Assembly: GCA_022800815.1 (NCBI GenBank)
Contig: JAAWRC010000014.1
Span: 1 to 64,000, forward strand
Origin: Lachnospiraceae bacterium
GTDB lineage: Bacteria > Bacillota > Clostridia > Lachnospirales > Lachnospiraceae
DNA: 64,000 nt
Reading direction: 5' to 3'
Positions within the stretch are counted from its first letter, which is position 1. Each line of letters starts with the position of its first letter. Both the position numbers and the translations under genes were made by a program. Shown here one piece after another: positions 1 to 6,409 of this stretch. The notes under the pieces were generated by a model, which worked only from the letters and a program-made list of their open reading frames with translations, was not told the origin of the DNA and searched no databases.

Positions 1-18
1 AATAAAAACGTTTTTATT
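1..18. promoter_or_regulatory. Palindromic candidate operator upstream of the LacI-type gene
   Basis: Positions 1-18 form a perfect 18-bp palindrome (AATAAAAACGTTTTTATT) with a central CG, the arrangement typical of LacI-family operators. It ends about 50 bp before the regulator start codon, so autoregulation is a reasonable inference. The window begins here, so a longer site or a divergent target gene cannot be seen. Confidence 0.5.
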
Positions 19-70
19 TTTCTGCATATTATTTTACCACAGATTACCGCAGGTTGGCAAGGAGGGATTT

Positions 71-1102
71 ATGGAACGGGAAAAAATCCGCAGGGACGTG
101 ACCATCAAGGACGTGGCGAGACGGGCCGGCGTGGCCATTTCCACCGTGTCGAGGGTGTTAAACGGGCTGGACAAGGTCAGCGAGAAGACGGAGAAAAAGG
201 TGCGGGAGGCCGTGGCGGAGCTTGGCTACGTGCAGAACGCCCTGGCCGTCTCCATGGTGACGGGACAGACGAGGACGATTTTGATGGTGGTGCCGGATTT
301 TACCAACGACTTCAACGGCTCGGTGATCCAGGGGGCGGAGGAACACCTGAAGGCCTGCGGCTATACCATGCTGATCTCCTCTACCAAGGATTTTAAGAAG
401 GAGGACTTTGAGAACCTGTACCGGAGATTTGCCGGGCTGGCCGACGGGATTCTGGTGGTGCAGGGGAGCCCCGACCGGATGGATTACGCCCGCTGGGAGA
501 AGCCCCTGGTGCTGGTGGACGCTTACCGGCCCCAGGAGGATTATTACACCATCGAGATTGACAATGAGAGGGGAACCTTCCTTCTGACGGAAGAGCTGAT
601 TCGGAACGGCCACAGGCGGATCGGCCTTGTCGGCGGCATTCCCGGAGAGTCCGCCAGCGGCAGACGGGTGGCGGGGTATCTCTCGGCCATGGAGCGCTAT
701 GACATCGAGGCGGACCGACGCCTGATGGCCTTTGGAAGTCATTTCGAGGAGACGGGGAGCCGGGCGATGACGGCCTTCCTGTCTCTGCCGGAGGGGGCCC
801 GTCCCACGGGGGTGGTAGCCGTCAACAACCTGACCTGCATCGGCTGCATGAAGGTTCTCGCCGAGCGGGGGATGCGGGCCGGCCGGGAAATCTCCCTGGC
901 GGCCTTCGACGACCACCTGCTGGCCCGCTATTCCGTACCGGGGATCACGGTGCTCGAACGCCCCACCATGGAGATGGGACGGGAGGGGGCGAAAGTGCTG
1001 CTCGCCCTTCTCTCCGGGGAGAAACCGAAAGAAAAGCGGATGATCATGGACAGCCGACTCATCCGGAGGGGCTCCGTGGTAAATAAATTTGTGGAAGCCT
1101 AA
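71..1102 (+). CDS. LacI-family transcriptional regulator
   Basis: The 343-residue protein has the LacI layout. The N-terminal helix-turn-helix and hinge (about residues 9-60) include VTIKDVARRAGVAISTVSRV. A periplasmic-binding-protein-like effector domain follows from about residue 65 and begins TRTILMVVPDFTNDF. The start is preceded by AAGGAGG at a good distance. The effector is presumably a small sugar-like molecule, but no target gene is visible because the window starts just upstream. The outward promoter inside the neighbouring inverted segment points into the 3' end of this gene, so antisense transcription is possible in the present orientation. Family assignment is secure; specificity is unknown. 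Confidence 0.93.
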   Translation: MEREKIRRDVTIKDVARRAGVAISTVSRVLNGLDKVSEKTEKKVREAVAELGYVQNALAVSMVTGQTRTILMVVPDFTNDFNGSVIQGAEEHLKACGYTMLISSTKDFKKEDFENLYRRFAGLADGILVVQGSPDRMDYARWEKPLVLVDAYRPQEDYYTIEIDNERGTFLLTEELIRNGHRRIGLVGGIPGESASGRRVAGYLSAMERYDIEADRRLMAFGSHFEETGSRAMTAFLSLPEGARPTGVVAVNNLTCIGCMKVLAERGMRAGREISLAAFDDHLLARYSVPGITVLERPTMEMGREGAKVLLALLSGEKPKEKRMIMDSRLIRRGSVVNKFVEA

Positions 1103-1122
1103 GTTCTATTTTCTGTATAAAA

Positions 1123-1148
1123 TGTCATAAAGTGGCGTAATTTCAGAC
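1123..1148 (+). repeat. Left inverted repeat of the recombinase-containing segment
   Basis: This 26-bp element starts TGTCATAAAGTGGCGTA and reappears in reverse complement at 2686-2711 with one mismatch. The single difference (A here, C there) is the 18th of the 26 bases, read in this direction. Each copy has a weak internal dyad (GTC..AAA against TTT..GAC), as in tyrosine recombinase core sites. The similarity stops sharply at both ends of the 26 bp. Confidence 0.85.
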
Positions 1149-1186
1149 AAAAAAGACTTATAAATCAAATCAAGCATACATCTATC

Positions 1187-1215
1187 ATTCTATTCCAGTC
1201 ACTTCAAAAAGTCAA
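1187..1215 (-). promoter_or_regulatory. Outward-facing promoter inside the invertible segment
   Basis: On the minus strand there is TTGACT, a 17-base spacer, then TAGAAT: five of six matches to each sigma-A hexamer at optimal spacing. The -35 is at 1210-1215 and the -10 at 1187-1192. Transcription would start near 1180, cross the left repeat and run antisense into the LacI-type gene. After inversion the same promoter would read across the right repeat into the gene at 2763, with a leader of roughly 110 nt. Confidence 0.72.
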
Positions 1216-1471
1216 TCATTCCCAAAAAATCAGGGATTTTAAGGAGGATTCCGCAAAAATCCCAAAGATTCCTAAGGGGTACATCGTCAGCCTATGCCCA
1301 AATATAACGATTCAGAACGAAAAGTCCGGATTGTTTTTGCGTTTCCCTAAAATTTATGGTCATGGTTCTGGTCACCGGGCGGAGCGTTCGTTTTCCACTA
1401 TTTTTATGGCGGAGCTGCATAAAAAGAGGGTCATCTGGTATTGTTAGATGAAAACGAAAGGAGATCTTTTT

Positions 1472-2650
1472 ATGGCAAGGCATGGCGAAAACATCAGAAA
1501 ACGAAAGGACGGGCGCTGGGAAGCCCGGATGATCTGCGGATACCGGGAGGATGGACGGGCAAGATATAAATCCATTTACAGGAAAACCTATGCGGAAGTA
1601 AAGGCAGTGCGGAATCAGATGATGCTGCAGATGCCGTCCGGCGGGGCCCCGGACGCAGAAGGACGCCCGCAGAAGACGAGCGTTGCCGAACTGCTTGCGG
1701 AATGGTTGTCTTCCGTCCGGCAGAATGTCAAGGAATCCACCTATTCCCGTTATCAGGCCATGATCGAAAAGCATATCCGGCCGGAGCTGGGAGCGCTGCC
1801 CCTCGGAGAGCTCTCGGAGGAACTGGTCGACCGCTTCGTGCTGAAAAAACTGAGGCAGGGAAATCTGAAAAGCGGGGGAGGGCTGTCGCCCAAGACGGTG
1901 ACAGGGCTCCTGTCCGTGATCCGCCTGGCCCTGGAATATGGGACCAGAAGGGGGTATGGATGCCTTTCCCCCGTCATGGTCCGCAATCCGAGACAGAGTG
2001 CGCCGAAGATACAGGTTTTCACCCCGGACGAGCAGAGGAAGCTGGAGGCCGTCCTGCTGGACGAGGATACCGCCGTGAGCTTCGGGATTCTGGTAAGCCT
2101 TTACATGGGACTTCGGATCGGGGAGGTCTGCGGTCTGCGCTGGGGGGATTTTGACGGGGAGAACGGCATTTTGTACGTGGGGCGGTCCGTTCAGCGGATT
2201 CCAAATCTTGAATTTGGGACGAGCCCTTCCTTTCGGGCAAAGACGAAGCTCATGATCGACGTTCCCAAGACGGACAGTTCTCTGCGGCAGATTCCGGTCC
2301 CTTCCTTTTTGCTTCCGATATTTAAGCGGCATCAGACGGAATCCGGCTTTTACATACTGACGGCGGGGCCCGTCTGCCCGGAACCGAGGGCCTATTACCG
2401 GAAGTACAAGAAGCTTTTGGAGAAATGCGGGCTGGAGCGCTTCAATTACCATGCGCTTCGCCATACTTTCGCCACCCGCTGTGTCGAAAATGACTTCGAC
2501 GTCAAATCCCTGTCTGAAATTTTGGGACATGCGAACATATCGACGACGCTTCAAAGGTACGTCCATCCGTCCCTCGGACTGAAACGCCGGCACATGGACC
2601 GGCTGGAAACCATTGCGGTTTGTGGTCAGAAATCTGGTCAGGAGGACTGA
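1472..2650 (+). CDS. Tyrosine site-specific recombinase (putative DNA invertase)
   Basis: This integrase-family protein has about 392 residues. An N-terminal arm-binding-type segment (MARHGENIRKRKDGRW) is followed by a SAM-like core-binding domain and a C-terminal catalytic domain. All catalytic landmarks are visible: Arg in GLRIGEVCGLRW, His-x-x-Arg in YHALRHTFATRC, a second His in LGHANISTT and Tyr in LQRYVHPS. The start at 1472 is preferred over 1448 because AAGGAG (1458-1463) sits 8 nt before it. No strong promoter was found upstream, suggesting low or conditional expression. No terminator separates it from the gene at 2763, so read-through is possible. Because it lies between inverted repeats, its likely substrate is its own segment. 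Confidence 0.9.
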   Translation: MARHGENIRKRKDGRWEARMICGYREDGRARYKSIYRKTYAEVKAVRNQMMLQMPSGGAPDAEGRPQKTSVAELLAEWLSSVRQNVKESTYSRYQAMIEKHIRPELGALPLGELSEELVDRFVLKKLRQGNLKSGGGLSPKTVTGLLSVIRLALEYGTRRGYGCLSPVMVRNPRQSAPKIQVFTPDEQRKLEAVLLDEDTAVSFGILVSLYMGLRIGEVCGLRWGDFDGENGILYVGRSVQRIPNLEFGTSPSFRAKTKLMIDVPKTDSSLRQIPVPSFLLPIFKRHQTESGFYILTAGPVCPEPRAYYRKYKKLLEKCGLERFNYHALRHTFATRCVENDFDVKSLSEILGHANISTTLQRYVHPSLGLKRRHMDRLETIAVCGQKSGQED

Positions 2651-2685
2651 CGGAAGGGCCGACCACGGGAAAAGAGGGAGGCCCC

Positions 2686-2711
2686 GTCTGAAAGTACGCC
2701 ACTTTATGACA
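2686..2711 (-). repeat. Right inverted repeat of the recombinase-containing segment
   Basis: Reverse-complement partner of 1123-1148, matching at 25 of 26 positions. It lies 36 bp after the recombinase stop codon and 51 bp before the start of the next gene. The downstream gene is therefore intact in either orientation and only its upstream signals would change. Confidence 0.85.
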
Positions 2712-2762
2712 GGGGAGACCGGCGCATGAGGACGATGGAAAACGGGGGAGGAGGAATGATGC

Positions 2763-3293
2763 ATGGCGGATTATGCAGCTCTTTATTCGGAACCGATGCT
2801 GCTGCGTTTTGATTCTTACGAGGGCAGGATTGCGAGGGGAAGGCTGAAAACCCTTCGCCGTCAGGCACCGTTTCGGTTCGACAGCATGGACCAGATGTTT
2901 ATGATTATGGATGACCTGCTGGATGCGGAAGCGTTTCCGCGGGGGATGGGGGAATACCGGCATCTGAAGCCGGAAGCAGGAGACGGGGGGCCTGCGGGAA
3001 AAGAGGACGGCGCAGCCGGGAAGCCGGTGCAAAAACCTTTCTGCGGGGATATCCTTTTCCGGGAGGCTTCCGGCGAAGGCATCCCGGACGGGGGAAGTCC
3101 CGGGGAGGAGAGGGGACGGATGGCGCCGGGCGGCTTCAAGGGGCAGATGGCGGTCACGGTGCGCAGACGCGAGTACGGCAGTATGCAGGGCACGGTCAAC
3201 GTGAGGGGAGAGAAAACGAACTTTCGGAGTGCGCTTGAGCTCATGCACATGCTCCATGAATATTTGGAGACAAATTTTCAGGCGCATTTCTGA
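2763..3293 (+). CDS. Conserved-looking protein of unknown function, first gene after the invertible segment
   Basis: No named family was recognised. The 176-residue protein has two similar halves separated by a Gly/Pro/Glu-rich linker (about residues 65-125). The N-half pattern is G-x-I-x-x-GR followed by PFRFDSMDQMFMIMDDLL. The C-half pattern is QG-x-V then NFRSALELMHMLHEYL. The product of 4728-5195 shows the same arrangement, so the two are paralogues. GGAGGAGG lies 9 nt before the ATG. There is no signal peptide or membrane segment, so it is probably cytoplasmic. It directly precedes the SARP regulator and would be the first gene read by the flipped promoter, suggesting a regulatory or accessory role. 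Confidence 0.7.
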   Translation: MADYAALYSEPMLLRFDSYEGRIARGRLKTLRRQAPFRFDSMDQMFMIMDDLLDAEAFPRGMGEYRHLKPEAGDGGPAGKEDGAAGKPVQKPFCGDILFREASGEGIPDGGSPGEERGRMAPGGFKGQMAVTVRRREYGSMQGTVNVRGEKTNFRSALELMHMLHEYLETNFQAHF

Positions 3294-3330
3294 GGGGATG
3301 CGGGGAAAAAGCGGAGGGAAGAGGAGAGAG

Positions 3331-4524
3331 ATGGAAAAGCCGGAGGTACTGTACGCCCGGATGTTCGGGAATTTTCAGCTGTTGTACGGCGGACGACCGC
3401 TGACCGGTGAAAAAATGAGAGACACTCATTTTACGGGCCTGATGCAGCTCCTGCTTCACCATGTGGCGGACGGCGTGAGCCGGGATGACCTGGAGGACGT
3501 GCTGCTCGGGGACCGGGACGTGGAGAACCGTCACCAGGCGCTGCAGACCATCGTCTACAAGGCGAAGAGGAAGTTGAAAAACATGGGGCTTCCGGACGTG
3601 AACTACATATTTTTGGAAAAGGGGGTCTATTACTGGACCCGTCAGATACCGGTCAGGGAGGATGCGGCGGAGTTTGACTGCCTGTACCGGCGGGCGTCGG
3701 AGTGCGGGGACGAGGAAAGGCGGCTGGAGCTTTATCTGGAGTCCTGTTATCTGTACAAGGGGGAATTTCTTTCTACCTACACGGCGGTCCTCTGGGCGGG
3801 GACGGAGGCGAGGCGCTACCGCAGGCAGTTCTGCGAGTGCGTGGAGCATGCCGCCTCCATCATAAGGAAGAAAGAGGACTGGGGGCGCCTGGAGAAGCTT
3901 GGAAGATATGCGGCGGAGACGCTTCCGTTTTCCAACTGGGAGAGCCTTGTCATGGAGGCGCTCATGGGACGGGGAAGGTATGAGGCGGCCGAAAAGCTGT
4001 ACGCCGACACGGTGGAGCATTACCTGAGAGAGCAGGGAGTTTATCCTTCGGCGAGGTTTATGGACATGATGGAGAAGCTGGGCGGGCTGATGCAGCACTC
4101 CTGTGCGGTGCTCGACCAGATTCAGAGACGGTTGGAAGAAGTGCCGGAAGGGGAGTCGGGAGGATATGTCTGCACCTATCCGGTATTCTGCGGCATTTAT
4201 CATGCGCTTCTCAGGCAGATGGAGCGGGGCGGGCAGAGCGTCTACCTCATGCTGTGCACCCTGGTGGACGGCAAGGGGAATCCCGTCAGGGAGGGGGAGC
4301 GGAAGGAGGAGATGACCGCAAGGCTGCAGGAGGCGGTCAGGGCCTCCGTGCGGCACGGGGACGTCATCAATCCCTATGGCAGCGGGCAGTTCCTGATCCT
4401 TCTGATCAACATTACCAGGGAGGACTGCCGGATCATAGAAAATCGGATCAATCAAAAATTCATCGTCGGAAGACAGCGCGCAGGCGTGCAGTATCATGTG
4501 AGCAGCGTGATCTGCGAAGCGTGA
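3331..4524 (+). CDS. SARP/BTAD-type transcriptional activator
   Basis: Residues 1-95 resemble the OmpR-like winged-helix domain of SARP regulators (ARMFGNFQLLYGGRPLTG, with NRHQALQTIVYKAKRKL as the recognition region). About residues 105-240 form an alpha-helical BTAD region (LYLESCYLYKGEFL; AEKLYADTVEHYLREQG). The C-terminal ~130 residues (PVFCGIYHALLRQM to VINPYGSGQFLILL) recall a degenerate nucleotide-cyclase/GGDEF-like fold without a GGDEF motif. The start at 3331 is chosen because it follows GAGGAGAGAG and begins at the domain; an upstream in-frame extension overlaps the previous gene. A strong terminator follows, so this is a separate regulatory unit whose likely target is the pilus promoter near 4671. 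Confidence 0.82.
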   Translation: MEKPEVLYARMFGNFQLLYGGRPLTGEKMRDTHFTGLMQLLLHHVADGVSRDDLEDVLLGDRDVENRHQALQTIVYKAKRKLKNMGLPDVNYIFLEKGVYYWTRQIPVREDAAEFDCLYRRASECGDEERRLELYLESCYLYKGEFLSTYTAVLWAGTEARRYRRQFCECVEHAASIIRKKEDWGRLEKLGRYAAETLPFSNWESLVMEALMGRGRYEAAEKLYADTVEHYLREQGVYPSARFMDMMEKLGGLMQHSCAVLDQIQRRLEEVPEGESGGYVCTYPVFCGIYHALLRQMERGGQSVYLMLCTLVDGKGNPVREGERKEEMTARLQEAVRASVRHGDVINPYGSGQFLILLINITREDCRIIENRINQKFIVGRQRAGVQYHVSSVICEA

Positions 4525-4555
4525 TTAGTTACTGTTTGCTCATGAAAGGCCGGAG

Positions 4556-4595
4556 GCCGGGATTCAGAAACATGCTGATTCCCGGCTTCTTTTTT
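4556..4595 (+). terminator. Intrinsic terminator after the SARP gene
   Basis: A 12-bp stem with one mismatch (GCCGGGATTCAG at 4556-4567 against CTGATTCCCGGC at 4575-4586) has a 7-nt loop and is followed by TTCTTTTTT. It separates the regulatory pair from the structural operon. Confidence 0.9.
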
Positions 4596-4641
4596 ACGGA
4601 AAATACCAAAAACATGAAAAAAACGCATTTTTGATTCAAAC

Positions 4642-4676
4642 GGATAGGGGTGGGGATAGTGGCGGACTGCTAAAAT
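4642..4676 (+). promoter_or_regulatory. Candidate SARP-dependent promoter of the pilus operon
   Basis: Two tandem 12-bp direct repeats (GGATAGGGGTGG at 4642-4653, GGATAGTGGCGG at 4654-4665, 10 of 12 identical) end 5 nt before a -10-like TAAAAT (4671-4676). The -35 position carries no TTGACA-like hexamer and is covered by the repeats. SARP proteins bind direct repeats in this position, although their usual repeat step is 11 bp rather than the 12 seen here. Confidence 0.5.
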
Positions 4677-4727
4677 ACCAATAACAACGGGAAATGGAGA
4701 GCCGCAGACTGGAAAGGGGCGTGGGCC

Positions 4728-5195
4728 ATGGAGACATCCGGACGCTATATCGGGACGCCGAACGGGATCGTGTTGTGCGTCGACCGGAACGATGGCGGGA
4801 TCGTCGAGGGCCGCATGTTTCACGGATACAGTGAGACGGGGATTCCCTTCCGGGGATGTGAAAACATCGTAAAAGAGGCCGAGGGGCTTTTCAACGCACT
4901 GGGGTTCCCCCACGTGGGGACCGGCGACAGGGATATAGATGGAAACGTGCACAGATTCCGGAAGAAGGAGGGGATGGCAAGGGTCATGGGAGACGAGAAA
5001 TTGTTGGAACAGCATGGGGACCTGGGGACGTTTGTCATTCGGGTGCAGCACAGACAGCACAGCAGCTGGCAGGGCAGGGTCACCGACTTGGATAAGGACC
5101 AAACCGTGTATTTCCGGTCGGCGCTGGAACTGATCAAGATCATAGACGGGGCCCTGGACCGGGCGGAGCGGACAGAGGACGGGGAAGGAAAGTAA
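4728..5195 (+). CDS. Unknown protein, paralogue of the 2763-3293 product
   Basis: The 155-residue protein has no recognised family. Like the product of 2763-3293 it has two halves: GGIVEGR followed by IPFRGCENIVKEAEGLF, and QGRV followed by YFRSALELIKIIDGAL. The shared FRSALEL ending is the clearest link. It lacks a signal peptide or membrane segment and is charged, so it is likely cytoplasmic. It is the first gene of the pilus structural operon, 5 nt before the next gene. Each transcription unit of this island therefore begins with one paralogue, which suggests a role in regulation or assembly rather than a structural subunit. Confidence 0.68.
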   Translation: METSGRYIGTPNGIVLCVDRNDGGIVEGRMFHGYSETGIPFRGCENIVKEAEGLFNALGFPHVGTGDRDIDGNVHRFRKKEGMARVMGDEKLLEQHGDLGTFVIRVQHRQHSSWQGRVTDLDKDQTVYFRSALELIKIIDGALDRAERTEDGEGK

Positions 5196-5200
5196 AGAGT

Positions 5201-5806
5201 ATGGCGGAGAAGGAATTAAGGAAATTGAATCGAAGAGAGCTTCTGCAGATGCTCCTCGTACAGTGCGAAGAATCGGAACGGCTGCAGCGGGAACTGGACG
5301 AGATTCAGGAGCAGTTTGACACCATGTCGGAGAGTTACGGGCGCCTGAAGTGCAAGCTGGACGTGAAGGACGAACGGCTGAACCAGAAGGATCGGCGGAT
5401 CGGGGAGCTTGCGGCGGAGGCGGAAGCCCTGAGGAGCGAGATCGAAGAACTGAAGCGGACCGGGCTGGCGGGGACTGCGGCGGAGGCGGCGGACCGGATC
5501 GGGGCCATCTTCCGGGAGGCCCAGAGGGCGGCGGAGGAATATCTGGCGGGCGTCCGGAGAGGAACCGCGGAGGGAAAGCCGAAGGTTCCGCTGGCGCTGC
5601 CGGATAAAGGGGAGAGGAAGCGGATTCCCTTCGAACAGGCGGGGAGGCTTGCCGGGCTTCGAAAAAAGCAGCCGGTGCTTCGCCGGGGACAGACCGCTCT
5701 GACGGATTTTTCGAAAGCGGGGGTCTCGGAGCGGGCGGGGGAGGCCGTGACGGTGGAAACGGAGTTTGCGTCCCTTGAATTGGTATCCGGTGACCTTTAT
5801 GGATAA
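5201..5806 (+). CDS. Coiled-coil cytoplasmic protein of the pilus operon
   Basis: The 201-residue protein has an N-terminal helix (LRKLNRRELLQMLLVQ) and a long heptad-rich coiled coil over about residues 20-90. Its C-terminal third is basic and Gly/Pro-rich. There is no signal peptide or transmembrane segment. The stop codon overlaps the start region of the next gene (ATGGATAA), implying translational coupling to the signal peptidase. Similar coiled-coil proteins accompany sortase/signal-peptidase clusters in Lachnospiraceae, in my recollection, but have no established function. A scaffold or regulatory role is only a guess. Confidence 0.65.
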   Translation: MAEKELRKLNRRELLQMLLVQCEESERLQRELDEIQEQFDTMSESYGRLKCKLDVKDERLNQKDRRIGELAAEAEALRSEIEELKRTGLAGTAAEAADRIGAIFREAQRAAEEYLAGVRRGTAEGKPKVPLALPDKGERKRIPFEQAGRLAGLRKKQPVLRRGQTALTDFSKAGVSERAGEAVTVETEFASLELVSGDLYG

Positions 5807-6392
5807 AGAGGAACAGACGGAAGCAATAAAGGTACCGCCGATCGAGCAAATACGGGAGGAGCTTGCCAGGGAAGAGGCAAAGCACGGATTTCGGAAAACC
5901 ATCGGAAACATCGCCGTGGCCCTTCTGGTGGCGGCGGCCGTCACCGCACTGGTGGCGACCAGGCTCTTCGTGCTGATCCGGATCAACGGAGGCAGCATGG
6001 AGCCGACGCTGGCGGACGGCGAGATCATATTTCTCCGCCAGACGAAGGAGATCAAAACGGGGGACCTGGTGGGCTTTTATTACGGCGGCCGGGTGCTCAT
6101 AAAGAGGGTCATCGCAAGCGCCGGGGACAGCGTCGACATGGGGCAGGACGGAAGCGTGTACGTCAACGGAAAAAAGCTTGACGAACCTTATGTGAAGGAA
6201 AAAAGCCTGGGGAAGTGCGAGCTGGAGTTCCCCTACGAGGTGCCGGAGGGGATGAGCTTCGTGCTGGGAGACAACCGAGCCATATCCATAGACAGCCGGA
6301 TCAGGTCGATCGGGTCCGTGGAGAGGGACCAGATCGTCGGCAAGGTGGTATTCAGGGCGTGGCCATTATCACGCATGGGAATTATGCGCTAG
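5799..6392 (+). CDS. lepB: Signal peptidase I
   Basis: A type I signal peptidase of 197 residues with one N-terminal transmembrane helix (about residues 39-57). The family boxes are present: nucleophile Ser66 in GGSMEPTL, general base Lys102 in VLIKRVIAS, and the downstream box FVLGDNRAISIDSR. The start at 5799 is preferred over 5766 because it lies at the coupled ATGGATAA overlap and avoids a long unnatural N-terminus. It sits immediately upstream of the large tip protein and is probably dedicated to processing pilus subunits. A second peptidase, of the SipW type, closes the same operon. Confidence 0.9.
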   Translation: MDKEEQTEAIKVPPIEQIREELAREEAKHGFRKTIGNIAVALLVAAAVTALVATRLFVLIRINGGSMEPTLADGEIIFLRQTKEIKTGDLVGFYYGGRVLIKRVIASAGDSVDMGQDGSVYVNGKKLDEPYVKEKSLGKCELEFPYEVPEGMSFVLGDNRAISIDSRIRSIGSVERDQIVGKVVFRAWPLSRMGIMR

Positions 6393-6409
6393 GAAGGTGA
6401 GAAGAGAAG

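Larger units (their letters stand above)
1123..2711. mobile_element. Putative invertible DNA segment carrying its own recombinase
   Basis: The 1.59-kb segment is bounded by the 26-bp inverted repeats. It contains one gene, a tyrosine recombinase, and one strong promoter near the left end pointing outward. Recombination between inverted sites would flip the segment and place that promoter against the right boundary, facing the genes from 2763 onward. That is the layout of invertible promoters controlling fimbriae and capsules. No direct-repeat attachment sites or phage genes are present, which argues against a prophage remnant. The structure is seen directly; inversion itself is inferred. Confidence 0.75.

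Noticed and set aside
1123-2711. Prophage or integrative element remnant
   Set aside because: The flanking repeats are inverted, not direct, and no phage, relaxase or excisionase gene accompanies the recombinase.
1292-2764. Long open frame (490 codons) antisense to the recombinase gene
   Set aside because: It mirrors a G+C-rich gene with full catalytic motifs and its own product is not protein-like. It has no ribosome site.
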